NCBI GenBank assembly: GCA_016290875.1
Contig: JAEEVL010000014.1
Location: 1-64,000, forward strand
DNA from: Ruminococcus sp.
Lineage (GTDB): Bacteria > Bacillota > Clostridia > Oscillospirales > Ruminococcaceae
Length of the DNA stretch: 64,000 bases
Direction: 5' to 3'
Part shown: in pieces, positions 25,131 through 36,900 of the stretch
Layout of the letters: every line of letters starts with the position of its first letter
How positions within the stretch are numbered: position 1 is the stretch's first letter
Position numbers and translations under genes: made by a program
Notes under the pieces: model-generated
Database searches by the model: none
Told to the model about the DNA's origin: nothing
What the model saw: the letters and a program-made list of their open reading frames with translations, nothing else

Positions 25131-25655
25131 ATGAAAAAATTTCTTGTAGTAGTTGATATGCAGAAGGACTTCATTGACGGTGCTCTTGGAACAAAGGAAG
25201 CCTGTGCGATAGTTCCGGCAGCTGTCAGGAAGATAGAAGAGTTTGACGGTGAGATATTTGCAACATTTGATACTCACTTTGATAATTATATGGAGACTGC
25301 TGAAGGTAAAAAACTTCCTGTTCCGCACTGCATAAAGGGAACAGCAGGCTGGCAGCTCGATAAGGATATAGCTGCTGCTCTTGAAAAGAAAAAGTTCACA
25401 CCGGTAGAGAAACTTACATTCGGTTCTGTTGATCTGCCGGAACTTATAAAAAAGGCTGCTGACGGCGATGACTTTGCAGTTGAGCTGATCGGTCTCTGCA
25501 CAGATATATGCGTTATCAGCAACGCACTTTTGCTGAAAGCTAATTTCCCGGAGGCTGTGATAGCAGTTGATGAAAAGTGCTGTGCAGGTGTAACTCCTGA
25601 GAAGCACAATGCGGCAGTTGAGACAATGAAAAGCTGTCAGATAGATTTGATCTGA
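25131..25655 (+). CDS. pncA: Nicotinamidase (isochorismatase fold)
   Basis: Converts nicotinamide to nicotinate. The N-terminal VVDMQKDF (Asp9), the substrate loop region and GLCTDICV with catalytic Cys127 match the isochorismatase-fold amidases; 174 residues is a normal length for the short Firmicute form. The position between nrtR and pncB makes nicotinamidase far more likely than another member of the fold. SD AAGGAGAGG. Confidence 0.88.
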   Translation: MKKFLVVVDMQKDFIDGALGTKEACAIVPAAVRKIEEFDGEIFATFDTHFDNYMETAEGKKLPVPHCIKGTAGWQLDKDIAAALEKKKFTPVEKLTFGSVDLPELIKKAADGDDFAVELIGLCTDICVISNALLLKANFPEAVIAVDEKCCAGVTPEKHNAAVETMKSCQIDLI

Positions 25656-25666
25656 GGAGGAATAGT

Positions 25667-26863
25667 ATGAAACTTGAACCTATCGTTATTTCACTTCTTG
25701 ATACTGATCTTTACAAGTTCAATATGGATCAGGTCATTTTTCACAAGCACACAGATCTCTGCGGACAGTACTTTTTTAAGTGCCGCAACAAGGGCGTAGT
25801 CTTCACTCCTGAAATGGTAAAGGAGATAAATGAACAGATAGACCACCTCTGCACACTGACATTCAAAAAGGAAGAACTCGATTACCTCCGCTCCATTCGT
25901 TTCATAAAAAACGATTATGTTGAGTTCCTCAGACTGTGGAGACCTATACGCGATTATGTTACAGCCGAACTTGACGAGAACGGCGAACTGAAAATAGTAG
26001 TTGACGGACCGCTTTTCTCTGCAATGCAGTTTGAGATATATCTGCTGGAGATAGTGAACGAGGTATATTTCCGTATGCAGTACGATTATGAAAAGCTGAG
26101 AAAGTCTGCTGAGGAGCGACTTGACGCTAAGATTAAAGCTCTCAACGACGGAACATATACTTTCAGATTTGCAGAATTCGGCTGCCGCAGAAGACTTTCA
26201 CGCGAATGGGAAGATGTGGTGGTCGAGCGCCTTTGCACAGAGACTGATAAATGCGTAGGAACGTCTAATGTTTATCTTGCAATGAAATACAACGTAACGC
26301 CCATCGGAACCTATGCTCACGAATTCGTACAGATGTATCAGGGAATCGACTCAATACCGCTTGCATATACCAATCACTACGCAATGAAGGACTGGTATGA
26401 CGAATACGACGGAGATAACGGTACAGCTCTTACTGATACAATAACAACTGACCTATTCCTGTTGGATTTCAACCGCTCAATGGTCAATAACTATACAGGC
26501 GTACGCCACGACAGCGGAGATCCATACGCATGGGGGGACAAGATAATTGCACACTACAAGAAGTACGGCGTTGATCCTAAAACGAAGCTCCTGCTGTTCA
26601 GCGACAGCCTTGATTTTGACCGTGCACAGAAGCTCTATGAGTATTTCTGCAATAAAGCCAAGGTTTCTTTCGGTATAGGAACTTTCTGTTCAAACGATAC
26701 AGAAGAAAATGCTCTGAACATCGTGATAAAGCTCCAATATGTCAACGGCAGACCTGTTGCTAAGCTCTCTGATGACGTAGGAAAGGCTATGTGCCGCGAT
26801 GCAGACTATCTTGAATACCTCAAGCGCTCTGTAGGCTTCAGAATAGACAGAGAGAAAGAATAA
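25667..26863 (+). CDS. pncB: Nicotinate phosphoribosyltransferase
   Basis: Makes nicotinate mononucleotide from nicotinate and PRPP, the step after nicotinamidase. Signatures: LLDTDLYKFNMDQ at the start, FAEFGCRRR, GTYAHEFVQMYQG (active-site His region), VRHDSGDPYAWG and GIGTFCSN (phosphate binding). 398 residues is full length. It is 11 bp after pncA with its own SD, and the operon ends in a strong terminator at 26876. Confidence 0.92.
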   Translation: MKLEPIVISLLDTDLYKFNMDQVIFHKHTDLCGQYFFKCRNKGVVFTPEMVKEINEQIDHLCTLTFKKEELDYLRSIRFIKNDYVEFLRLWRPIRDYVTAELDENGELKIVVDGPLFSAMQFEIYLLEIVNEVYFRMQYDYEKLRKSAEERLDAKIKALNDGTYTFRFAEFGCRRRLSREWEDVVVERLCTETDKCVGTSNVYLAMKYNVTPIGTYAHEFVQMYQGIDSIPLAYTNHYAMKDWYDEYDGDNGTALTDTITTDLFLLDFNRSMVNNYTGVRHDSGDPYAWGDKIIAHYKKYGVDPKTKLLLFSDSLDFDRAQKLYEYFCNKAKVSFGIGTFCSNDTEENALNIVIKLQYVNGRPVAKLSDDVGKAMCRDADYLEYLKRSVGFRIDREKE

Positions 26864-26875
26864 TAAGTCAATTCC

Positions 26876-26903
26876 AAAAAGAGAGCCGTGAGGCTCTCTT
26901 TTT
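26876..26903 (+). terminator. Terminator of nrtR-pncA-pncB
   Basis: AAAAAGAGAGCC-GTGA-GGCTCTCTTTTT. Confidence 0.9.
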
Positions 26904-26976
26904 GAATCTTCTTTGCTTGGTTATATTTATAATTTTGTGCCGGTTTTGTATTTTCCCTAAAAAATTGCAAAAAGTC

Positions 26977-27005
26977 TTGAAAAAATAGAAGCTTTATGAT
27001 ACAAT
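26977..27005 (+). promoter_or_regulatory. Promoter of the dockerin-LRR gene
   Basis: TTGAAA (26977-26982), 17-bp spacer, TACAAT (27000-27005). Confidence 0.6.
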
Positions 27006-27072
27006 TAAATTGGAGTTGTCTGACTCCGTAATTCAATAAAAAAGATTGAGAGTAAACAAGGAGGGCTTTTTT

Positions 27073-28218
27073 ATGAGAAAAACTTTTATCAGGGCAGTAG
27101 CTTGTGCGGCTGCTGTAGTACTTACTGCTGGTGTACCGATCTCTGTGCAGAGAGGCGCTTTTTCAACATCGCCGGCATCTGCATACGCTGAAGAAAAAGA
27201 TTATACAGAGGGAACATCAGGTATTTTCAGCTATAAGAAATACTCTGACCACATCGAGATTTGGAACTGTGATATGTCGGCAACATCAGCTGATATCCCG
27301 TCTTCCATCGAAGGTCTCCCTGTAACAGTAATTGATATGTATACATTCCAGGGAACAAAGCTGAAGAGCGTTACTATACCTGATTCGGTTACTACAATAG
27401 GTCATTGGGCATTCTGTATGTGTTCAGATCTTGAAACAGTAACTATCCCTGACAGCGTTACAAGTATCGGAATTCGCGCATTTGAGTTCTGTTCATCACT
27501 TAAAACTGTAAACTTCCCGGATCATCTTGTAGAGACAAGCTCCAGTACTTTTGCAGACACACCGTGGCTCGAAGAGCAGCGCAAAAAAGATCCTCTGGTA
27601 ATTGTAAACGGCGCTGTTATCGACGCTCAGACCACCAAGGGTGACGTTGTAGTTCCTTCCGGTGTTAAGTATGTTGCAGCAGGTGCATTCGCGAGAAATG
27701 ACAATGTTACTTCTGTTGTTTTCCCGTCAACTGTATCCAAGATATGTGATGATGTATTCTTCTACTGCAGCAACCTTACATCAGTTTCTGCAACCGGAGC
27801 TGAGAGTATCGGCATTATGTCGTTCAGCGACTGCAATAAGCTTACAGAGCTCAAGCTTTCAAATAAACTCAAGAAGATAGACGGCTATGGCTTCTCTGAC
27901 TGCGGCGGTACTGCTAAGATAACTTTCTATGGTACTAAGGATGACTGGGATAAGGTAGACAAGCCTACAAATGATCCTTTCCTCAACAGAGCTAATATAG
28001 TATTTGATTCAAGCAACATCGAGCCTGAAGAAGTAATGGGCGACGTTAACGGAGACGGTAAATTTGATATTTCCGACGTTGTAACATTCCAGAAGTGGCT
28101 TCTCCGTAAGTCGGGAGCAACTCTTTCAAACTGGAAGAATGCTGACTTTGACGGCAACAAGAAACTCAATGTATTTGACCTTTGCCTTATGAAGAAAGAG
28201 TACGTAAATAAAAAGTGA
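27073..28218 (+). CDS. Secreted BspA-type LRR protein with dockerin
   Basis: Signal peptide, then LRR_5 units (about 70-310; repeated TVTIPDSVTSIG-type strands) and a C-terminal dockerin (about 323-382: DVNGDGKFDISDVVTFQKWL and DFDGNKKLNVFDLCLMKKE). LRR_5 domains bind proteins or surfaces; the dockerin would place this one in a cellulosome or surface scaffold. A non-enzymatic binding role is inferred. ATG 27073 follows AAGGAGGG; an in-frame TTG at 27046 has no SD. Its dockerin is close in wording to that of the GH8 enzyme. Confidence 0.88.
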   Translation: MRKTFIRAVACAAAVVLTAGVPISVQRGAFSTSPASAYAEEKDYTEGTSGIFSYKKYSDHIEIWNCDMSATSADIPSSIEGLPVTVIDMYTFQGTKLKSVTIPDSVTTIGHWAFCMCSDLETVTIPDSVTSIGIRAFEFCSSLKTVNFPDHLVETSSSTFADTPWLEEQRKKDPLVIVNGAVIDAQTTKGDVVVPSGVKYVAAGAFARNDNVTSVVFPSTVSKICDDVFFYCSNLTSVSATGAESIGIMSFSDCNKLTELKLSNKLKKIDGYGFSDCGGTAKITFYGTKDDWDKVDKPTNDPFLNRANIVFDSSNIEPEEVMGDVNGDGKFDISDVVTFQKWLLRKSGATLSNWKNADFDGNKKLNVFDLCLMKKEYVNKK

Positions 28219-28254
28219 GCCTGAACAGTTTACTTTAAAATAGCAGAATATTTC

Positions 28255-28286
28255 AAAAACAGACAGCGTGAGCTGTCTGTTTTTTT
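28255..28286 (+). terminator. Terminator after the dockerin-LRR gene
   Basis: AAAAACAGACAGC-GTGA-GCTGTCTG followed by a T run. Confidence 0.9.
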
Positions 28287-28475
28287 GTGCGCTGGGAGAT
28301 GAGATCTGCTTTTCAGAGGGAGCAAATCTTAACATATACTAATAGTAATATGTTAAGATTTGATAATTAAATATAATTTTTTAATATCGTATAAATATTG
28401 TTAGCATTTTTAGTTATTAACAAAATAAACTACAAATAGGCATATATTTATGTAGAAATATTAAGAATAGTAGTG

Positions 28476-28600
28476 TATAATATTATCAAAGAACACATTC
28501 CAGCAACCTTGTCATATATGGTACGACAGGGCTGCCGGATAGTGTTTTCCTGCCGCTGCCGGACGTTTATCGTCGGAATTGAGGCTGGGCGGGTGAAAAA
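28476..28600 (+). promoter_or_regulatory. Structured leader before the deaminase-fold gene
   Basis: After a -10-like TATAAT at 28476-28481 the leader can form CCTTGTC/GACAGGG (28507-28513, 28525-28531), CC-GACG/CGTCGG (28559-28576, one bulge) and a closing ATTCC/GGAAT (28497-28501, 28575-28579) that competes with the second stem. GCTGCCGGA occurs twice. It matches no riboswitch class I know, including c-di-GMP-I. Confidence 0.4.
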
Positions 28601-28615
28601 GCGAAAGAGGTGAAA

Positions 28616-29281
28616 ATGATGAATACAAATGACACTATCAATGCTGCTCATACTGTCGCAATTCAGATGCTGGAATCAAATTCATTCATCTCTCCCGAAG
28701 ATACTGTTTGTTCTGTCAGGACAAGATCAGGAAGGATATTTACTGGTGCGAGCCATATGAATGTTCACGCCGAGATCGAGGCTATACGTAATATGCAAGC
28801 AGCAGGTGAAGGGATAGTAGATGAACTTGTACTCATCAGCACACAAACGAGAGTACAGCTTCTGCCGTGCAATAACTGCGTCGGATATATACTGTCGCTG
28901 CACCCGGAAAATGCAAATTGTGCTGTTATCATGCCTGACCGTGCGATAAGACTTGCAGACGTTGGTATGTTTGCATCTCCGCCGCCGGGAATGATGAATC
29001 AGCCTTTCCCGGGCGCTCCCGGTATGGGAATGAACGGAAGCATGATAGCACCTCCGCCTGTTAATCCGATACCGCTCAAACCTCAGGAAGCCAAACCGGA
29101 GCCTGAACCTGAGCCGGAAGAGGAAGACGATGAGATACCGGTTGCAGCAGTTTCGGAAAATGCAAGCGGAGATATGTTGAAAAACAGAGTAAACAGTCTG
29201 CTTAGAGTTGCTTCAGATGACGACGAAGAGATCGACAGACTTACAGAGAAGAAAAAACGATTCGGGTTTTTCAGAAAATAA
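28616..29281 (+). CDS. Cytidine-deaminase-fold protein with Pro-rich and acidic tail
   Basis: Residues about 5-120 have the cytidine deaminase fold: His51-Ala-Glu53 and Cys85-Asn-Asn-Cys88 are the zinc and proton-shuttle positions. The remaining 100 residues are unusual: a Pro/Met/Gly-rich stretch, a Pro-Glu repeat, an acidic segment and a basic RFGFFRK end. I infer a zinc deaminase-like enzyme with a disordered tether; nucleoside salvage is not assured. It is followed 18 bp later by a Cache-GGDEF gene, an odd partner. ATG 28616 or 28619 is served by AAAGAGG. Confidence 0.7.
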   Translation: MMNTNDTINAAHTVAIQMLESNSFISPEDTVCSVRTRSGRIFTGASHMNVHAEIEAIRNMQAAGEGIVDELVLISTQTRVQLLPCNNCVGYILSLHPENANCAVIMPDRAIRLADVGMFASPPPGMMNQPFPGAPGMGMNGSMIAPPPVNPIPLKPQEAKPEPEPEPEEEDDEIPVAAVSENASGDMLKNRVNSLLRVASDDDEEIDRLTEKKKRFGFFRK

Positions 29282-29299
29282 CGAAAGGAAGAATGTGCT

Positions 29300-30817
29300 A
29301 TGAAAGGTACCAAAAGAATATCAACGCTGAATCTCATCCTTATAATTCAGCTTGTGATAATGATCGTACTCTCAGTTGTCATTACTGCGACTATCACAAG
29401 GACGACTAAGAAAAACGCTATCGAGCATATGCAGACTATCACAGACGAGCGTGCTCATATCATTCTCAACTATGTTGAAAACGCAGAAAAGACTCTTACA
29501 TATTACAGCAAGGCTGAACAGGTAACTAACATTCTGAGCGATCCCGGAAATCCTGAGTACGTCGCAAAAGCACAGGCTTTCACAGAGGATTATTCAAAGA
29601 ATATCGACAATATCGAAGGTCTGTGGATAGGTACATGGGAAACCAAATGTATCGCTCACACCAATCCGAATACCGTAGGTATGGTAACAAGACCTAAGGA
29701 TACAAAGGCTAAAGAGCTTAAGGAACTCCAGGACGCTATGCTTGAAGCAGGAGACGGCGTTTACAATATCGGTATGATCATCTCACCGGCTACCGGCAAG
29801 CAGATCGTTTCGATGTATAAGGCTGTTTACGATGAAAATGGTTCACCGATAGGCTTCGTAGGACTCGGTATCTACACAGATCAGCTTGTAAATACTCTTA
29901 ACTCACTTTCTATAAAGGGTATCGAGAATTCTTCTTACAGCATGGTAAATGTCAATAACGGCAACTACGTCTTCAATGACGATGCTGAGCTTATCGACAA
30001 GAAGGCTGATAACAGCGATATCCAGGAGCTCTGCAAGAAGTACGCTGGTACTAAGAGCGCAGAAGACGGTGACTTTGAGTACAAGAAGAGCGGCGAGAAA
30101 TACGTTTCAATTTACTCATACATACCTGAGTATGGCTGGCTGCTCATGCTCGACGATACCCGTAAGGAAGTTTACTCGCTGACTTATGCACTGAGAATAT
30201 ACATGATCATATTCGCGATCGTTATAATTGGTCTCGTACTTGTATTCGCATTCATCAATAAGAAGCAGGAGAAGGTAAACCAGAAGCTTGCTTCCACCAT
30301 AATCAAGAACAACAAGACCAAGGAATCGCTTTATACAGCGATGTTCAAGGACGTTCTCACGGATGTAAGTAACCGTATCTCGTTCTCAATGGACGTTGAT
30401 GAAATGAAGACAAAGGGCGTTAAGGCACAGTACTTCACAATGTTCAATATCGCTGAATTCAGCAAGGTAAACTCACAGCTTGGTAACGATAACGGCGACT
30501 GGCTGCTCGTTAGAACTGTTGAGATACTCAAGCAGAATTTCAAGAACAGCAAGATCTACCGTACAGGTTCTGATGAATTCGTTATCATAACAGATGCTGC
30601 TAAGGTAAGCAAGGATGACATAATGAAGAGTGCTAATGATGCTTATTCAACCCTCACATCCAAGCAGACAACGCCTGTTGGAAAGCATACCTTCAAGTAT
30701 AAGGCTGCTGTTGTCAAGAAGAATAAGGACTTCAATACATCGGTTGTTACTGTTCTCAAGGAGATGCTCAATAACTTTACAGGTTATGTCAACTATGAGG
30801 AGTTAGACAAGAACTGA
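29300..30817 (+). CDS. Membrane dCache sensor with degenerate GGDEF domain
   Basis: Two membrane helices (about 10-32 and 295-318) bracket an extracellular dCache-type sensor with LWIGTWE and IGMIISPATGK patches. The cytoplasmic GGDEF domain (about 345-500) keeps FKDVLTDVSNR but reads GSDEF in place of GGDEF, and the usual DLDxFKxIND is FNIAEFSKVNS. I infer weak or no cyclase activity, perhaps a c-di-GMP/GTP-sensing receiver. It is the last gene of its operon. Confidence 0.8.
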   Translation: MKGTKRISTLNLILIIQLVIMIVLSVVITATITRTTKKNAIEHMQTITDERAHIILNYVENAEKTLTYYSKAEQVTNILSDPGNPEYVAKAQAFTEDYSKNIDNIEGLWIGTWETKCIAHTNPNTVGMVTRPKDTKAKELKELQDAMLEAGDGVYNIGMIISPATGKQIVSMYKAVYDENGSPIGFVGLGIYTDQLVNTLNSLSIKGIENSSYSMVNVNNGNYVFNDDAELIDKKADNSDIQELCKKYAGTKSAEDGDFEYKKSGEKYVSIYSYIPEYGWLLMLDDTRKEVYSLTYALRIYMIIFAIVIIGLVLVFAFINKKQEKVNQKLASTIIKNNKTKESLYTAMFKDVLTDVSNRISFSMDVDEMKTKGVKAQYFTMFNIAEFSKVNSQLGNDNGDWLLVRTVEILKQNFKNSKIYRTGSDEFVIITDAAKVSKDDIMKSANDAYSTLTSKQTTPVGKHTFKYKAAVVKKNKDFNTSVVTVLKEMLNNFTGYVNYEELDKN

Positions 30818-30836
30818 TAACAGGACAAATAACAGA

Positions 30837-30861
30837 CCGGCGCTTCGGCGCCGGACTTTTT
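30837..30861 (+). terminator. Terminator after the Cache-GGDEF gene
   Basis: CCGGCGC-TTCG-GCGCCGG (30837-30854) and a T run. Confidence 0.9.
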
Positions 30862-30886
30862 GTGTTGCGCAGCATATATACAATTA

Positions 30887-30914
30887 AAACGGCTCCGGAA
30901 TTCCGGAGCCGTTT
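30887..30914 (-). terminator. Terminator of the GLUG protein operon
   Basis: A perfect 28-bp palindrome, ACGGCTCCGGA on one side and TCCGGAGCCGT on the other, with A/T ends. It lies 6 bp after the stop of the giant gene. Confidence 0.8.
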
Positions 30915-30919
30915 GGGAG

Positions 30920-33900
30920 TTATTTGACAACTGTTGTCAGAACTTTAGCGTTTGTGTAGATGATGTGATCGTCATCATAATATGCACTGCTGTGATCATC
31001 TCCTGTAAGAGTGGGATAGATGTCTGCTGAGACTGTAACCTTATAATTAGCATATCTTGGTTCGTAATCATCTTCGTTATCATCAGCATAATTACCTGTC
31101 TTAACATTGAATTTTATCGGTATGATGAAGTTGCCACTTGGTTGTGTCTGAAGCATATCTTTATGAACTCTTACTTTATACTGTTCATAATTGCTGGTGT
31201 TTTCGTCTTTATCCACATATTTAACATTAATGTTGTCAGAATCATCTTCTGATACGGTTTCTCCCTGTACGAAAACAGGATCGTCTTCGCCGTCATTATT
31301 TCTGTCCTTACCATAAATCGTAACTCCGTCTAGGTAGTCACCTATTGTCAATACGTTGTTATAATTGCTGCGGTTAGACAAGTTGAATGTGATTTCGACA
31401 TAGTAATCATCAGGAGTATTCACTTTGCTGATGTCATATAACGCGACTGTATCTACAGGAGAGAGAGCATCGTCCATTTCAAGAGTGTTGATGCCAAGAC
31501 TACTGTAAGGTCCTGCTGGATCATTTGGAGTTTCAGCAACATTGTAGATAAGCGTCGCATTTGATTCATCCTGTGTGTAGTAGCGCTTTTCGCCAGTTTT
31601 CTTGTCGGATGTAGCACTGTATGCAGCACTTTCCTTTGTCGATGCGATTCTTGAATAGCCGATAACCTTTGAACCAATATCATCTCCTGAGCCTTCGGCT
31701 TTTTTAGGAAATTGATATACAAGGTCATTTGAAGAATAAACCATATTATACTTTACCTGTAAAGTTACTGCGTTCTGTTTTGATGAATCAGCAAGCAGGT
31801 CTATGAGATTCTTATTGTTTCTCAGCTCAAGATACTTGGTGGATATTATTTTTTCATTTGTGGTGATTTTTGTTGAACCGCTGTCCTCATCAGTAAGATC
31901 AATGGTGTGGAGATCACTTGCACTTAATTTACCTGATTTATAGTAATACTGTACACTGGCTACCGGATCACCTGTTTCAGAAGCAATACCTATCTTTGAT
32001 GTACTATTAGGAGTTTCACGCATATCGTACATCATTAGGAATGTCTGATAGATCTTTGCGTTTGCTTTGAAGACATTCATATTGAATGGTATATCGTTTG
32101 CCGGTAATTTAGCGGTATCTGTTAGACTAACATTGGCAGTCATAGTTATAGTCAGGTAATCATTCTGCTCTGACATTTGTTCATCCTGTTTTTTAGATGA
32201 TACTCTCAGATCAAGATTATTTTCATACAGATCACCTGTGAAAAGGTGCATTACTGTATTCTTGTTATCATTTATCTTGTTAGCTCTCCATTTATTAGTA
32301 TCTGTCATATGAGTATCGCTGAAAGTATCAGGCGAGTAGATCTCGTAATGGTAGACCTTGTCTGCTTCTGCGGATTCACCGGACTTAGCTTTAGTGAAGA
32401 TCGTGATATAGTATCGCTCGGATACCGGCTTTGTTACAGTTTCTACTGTGAATAATTCGTTTGTGTTATCTTCATCTGTTTTCGGTCGGTAATAAACTCC
32501 GCCGGCAAACACGGTTGCGCCTTCCTCAGTGTCATTTTTGACAAGTGTACCGTCTTTATCCCGAACAATAGTAACGTTCATCAAAGAATTGAAATCAACA
32601 GGTTTGTATGGTTGATTATTGATGTCTTTGAATTCATAGAAGTTCATCGAAGCGCCTGTCGAAGTAGTGTTCAGAGGAGTATCAAGATAATACAGCTTAC
32701 CATTATTGCTTACGTCAACGAGCACTATCTTTGTGTCCTCCGGCCAGTCGCTGTCACCTGTGTCGTTATGACGTTTGATAGTAATGCTCTTATAGTAGTT
32801 GACCAGAACACTGTCTCCGGCGTTTATAGCGTCCTTCCATTCGTCTGCGGATCTGTCGTAGTCCCATTCAAATGCTATCGTCACAGGGTTTCCAAGGTTT
32901 TCAAACATTCCCTGGTTTCTTGTAAGAAGCAGTGTGTTTACGGAAAGCTCATCATATGCCGGCCAGTTATAGTCAGTGCCTGATTTGATCTGAGCATTGA
33001 AGTTATAACGCAGTATCTTCTTAACATATACAGGTACATACAGATGATATGCGATTTTAGCTGTGTCGCTTGGATCAAAGAACTGTATGTCCATTAAAGT
33101 GAACTGCGGTTTGTCACCGGTATCAACGTGCTGTGCTTCCATGAAGAAGTAAGGTTTGCTGTTGAACTCTTTGATTTTCAGGTTGCTGTCATTATAGACA
33201 TCGAAGCTTCCACTGTCGTTAAGAGTACATCTGAACAGTCCGACATTATAGATGCTGCTGTTTGTCTCATTATCAGCAAAGTCGTAATTTGTGTTTGTGA
33301 GTGTTCTCAGATAATTGTTGATAAGATCAGTAAGTGTGGAATAATTAGTATCTTCGGCTATGAGCAGTGGGAAATTCTTCAAACTGCCGGCAGAATCATA
33401 GCTCTTGAACTCTGTCAAAGAAGTTGATAGTTCGGATTTGAGCGTCTGAAGTGCTTCATCGTCAAGCTGAGGACAACTCTTGTATGCTTTATTGATTTGA
33501 GCAGCTTGATCATCGACTATCTGTTTAAATGCCGATACGTCATAGATAGGCGAGCTTACACCGTCGCCGGTAAGCCATTGTGTAGCTGAGATGTAGCCCT
33601 TGGGATTGGTTGTGACAAAAGGCGAATGAGCATCCGGGGTTGAAAACTTGTTTGTCTTGCGACATTCTGTTATATCATACAGAATGCCGTCAGTGTTATC
33701 GCCAAAAGCAGCAGTATAAGCAGCCTGTTCATCTGAGGTTGCATCTCTTGTTATTGCTGGTGAACCTACTGGAGAAATCGTAGAACCAGAAATATCTATG
33801 CTGCTATATTCAGATACAATGTATCTTTCATCAATAGCATTGACACCGGCAGATTCTAATTTAATCTTTCCTGCATTATTAAAATCAGTGTGATAGCGGA

Positions 33901-36900
33901 GTCCATCGCCTGAACCTGAAAACTGCAAGTATCTTATAAGTGTCGGATTATCACGATCATTACGAATATATATAGTATCACCTGCCGAAAAGGTATGTGG
34001 GTTGAATGTATTACCGTCTTTTGTTCCAAGGGTAAATATATCCGCATCTGTTGTGCTTAACTTGATTCCTACAGGGACTGAGCTATTCAGTTTTGTATCA
34101 TCTGAAAGAATGTATTTACGAACGCCGTTTACATAAGTGTAAATTTTATATTTTCCGTTACACGGCTCAAAATACCATACTGCTTTGGAATTTGATGAAT
34201 CGACCTTTTTAAAAGCACCATTAGTGTTTATGGAAGAAGAATAATAGCCTTGTGATGCACTATTTCTTGCTGTATCAGCATATAAATATACTCCTTGTAA
34301 GACTTGAGATTCAATACAGCTTCCTGAATAAGATAAAATAGTATCAGTTCCAAAACTTTCTTCATAAGCTTCATCGGGTTGTTCTACGAAATTGCTTTCA
34401 TCTATTCTGCTTCCGCTCAGGGTGTTACCGATAGCTTTTTGTTTAAATGTTCGTTCTTCGACTTTTCTGCCAGTGCCTGTCGCACCGATATTCAATCCGC
34501 TTGTCTGAACATTTGCAAACTCAGCATTTTGAGTGCTGCTTGCTTTGTCATTATAATCCGCAAAGATAACATAGCCTCCGGTGCCGTAATTCTCTGTTCT
34601 GGCTGAAGAATTGCCGACCATTTGGGCAACATTGATATTTCCCTGGCGTGAGAAACCGGCTATCTTTACAGATTTATTATTGTTATTTCCAATTAAATAA
34701 CCGTTATTTGTGATGGAATTAGCAGTATTAGGTTCTGAACTCTGATTGTTCATAAGGATGTTATAGCCATTAAGTGAACCGTTTTGGAAATAACCTATCA
34801 TACCGCCGACCTTGTCGTTACCTATAAGCTTATGATCGGTAAGAGTAAGATTTGTAGCTTTCAGTGATGGCGAACTGTTATTATGTCCGATTAGGCCGCC
34901 GACATTGTTTATGCCTTTGATAGTGTAGTTTTCAAGTCTTGAATCGGTGATGACTGAAGCTAACGGAGCAGTATTCTGACCTATGAAACCACCGCTTGCG
35001 CCAGAACTATCTGTGCTTTCAATCCTGCATTCAGGCTCTGTATCTGTGATTACATATGAGTTATTGATAGTAACATTGGAATCTGTTCCGTTCAAACTGC
35101 CAATCATGCCGCCAGCATACTTGCCGCAGATATTCAGGTTTTTAACTGTAACATTTTCGGTAGACATAATAGTTGTTTGAGCACCGCAGCCGATTATTCC
35201 ACCGGCTGATATTGTATTTGTATTTGTGAAGTTACCTGCTGCATTTTTATTACATCCGATATGTCCACCATTTGGAGTGCTTGCTCCATTGGAAATGGTG
35301 ACGTTTGTTATTCTTATGTTTTCTGCGGTTGCATCAAAGCCTGAACGTCTGTCACCGATAAGTCCTCCAGCAGCAGGAGAACCGCCATCTCCGATCGATG
35401 TTGTTTCAGATGCTGAGATAATACTGATAATTCCAAATTCATTATTCTGGAAATCAGCATTGATTTTAGCATTTTGGTTACGCATATAGCCAATCAAACC
35501 ACCAGCAGCTCCGCCAGCAAATACTTTCAAGTTGTTAGCTTTACACCCAGTAAATGTATATAGAGCAGGAACGTTCATTGCTCCTATGAATCCGCCTGAA
35601 TAACACATTCCGGAAAGTTCCATATTATCCAATGTGATATTTGTGAACATAGCATCACCGCTTCCGGCGACCGGAACGCCTACAAATGCGCCAACTGCAG
35701 GGTTCGATTTTCGCTTCTGATTAGATAAGTATGTCTCAGAATATGCTGTGTGATTTCCAGTAGTGTGGTCAATTAGTTCATATTTTACACTACCGCGAAT
35801 TGTCAGATCTTTGAATTCTTTTCCATTTTTAGACTGTAAGCAGTTTATGAAACCAAATCCAGTTTTAAAGCAGGCTTGATTAGCTGATAAAGGCATATAC
35901 TTTGCATCGTTATCATACACATATAAGTTCATATTCAAAGAAACAGTTTTATCTGAACCATTAAAACTGGTTAAAAATAAAGTGAAATCTTTGATGCTAT
36001 CGAGATTGTCATTTTCTGAACGTCCAAACATCATTGCACCCAATCCGCGATAGCTGTCGGGAAGATAGAATTTATCATCGTTTCCTGACAGTATGAGGTT
36101 GTAATAATGATTATCAGTTCCTGCAGAATTAAATGCAGGATAGATTGTATTGTCGCCTGAACCGATAGAGGATGTGTAGTTTTTGATGATATAAGGCAGT
36201 TTATCATCACCGTGATCATAGTATTTATCACCGGTAGTCTTTGCATAATCGTTTTGCGCATTGGTATCTGAAGAACCAATGTATGTGTATGATGCAGCGT
36301 TATGGGTTGCCATATAATCATCGTAAGGCTTCAGAAAAGTTCCTTGTGAGTATTTTCCGTTGGTAGATTTTCCAAGACCGCTTTCGGTTATCAGAGACAT
36401 TATATATAATGCCTGAGCACTGGAAATAGTGATGTTGCTGTCATCGGTGATACCACTCATAACAAAAGTATTAGTTTCCGGCTTTATGTCTGCGATAGAA
36501 TAATTCTTGGTACCATTCTGCATAGTTACATGGCCGTCATTCCAAGTATCACTTGTATTATCCGGATAAGTTCTTGTTCCGTCTTCAAACGGACGATAAG
36601 CCGGCAGTTCAGTTGTGACACCGTCTTTCACTACACCGCTTTCAGTTACAGCAAATCCGTTAATAACTCTGCCGATTATCGGGTTTATATAGAGCCACTT
36701 TGTATTATCGTCGCTTATAGAAGCATCAGAATTAAAAGTAACGTTGGCAAATAGGTTTTCGCTGTATGTTATTGGTTCGTTCTGACCGTTGAGACGTTCC
36801 ATATTGCGGAAATACAAACCACCGTTAACAACTACGCCAACATAACCTCCGACTGGAGCAAGCTGTGCGAAATTGCCTGACAATGTGATATTAGCCTTTG

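Noticed and set aside
28480..28600. c-di-GMP-I riboswitch, suggested by the nearby GGDEF gene
   Set aside because: The conserved core and tetraloop-receptor elements are missing.
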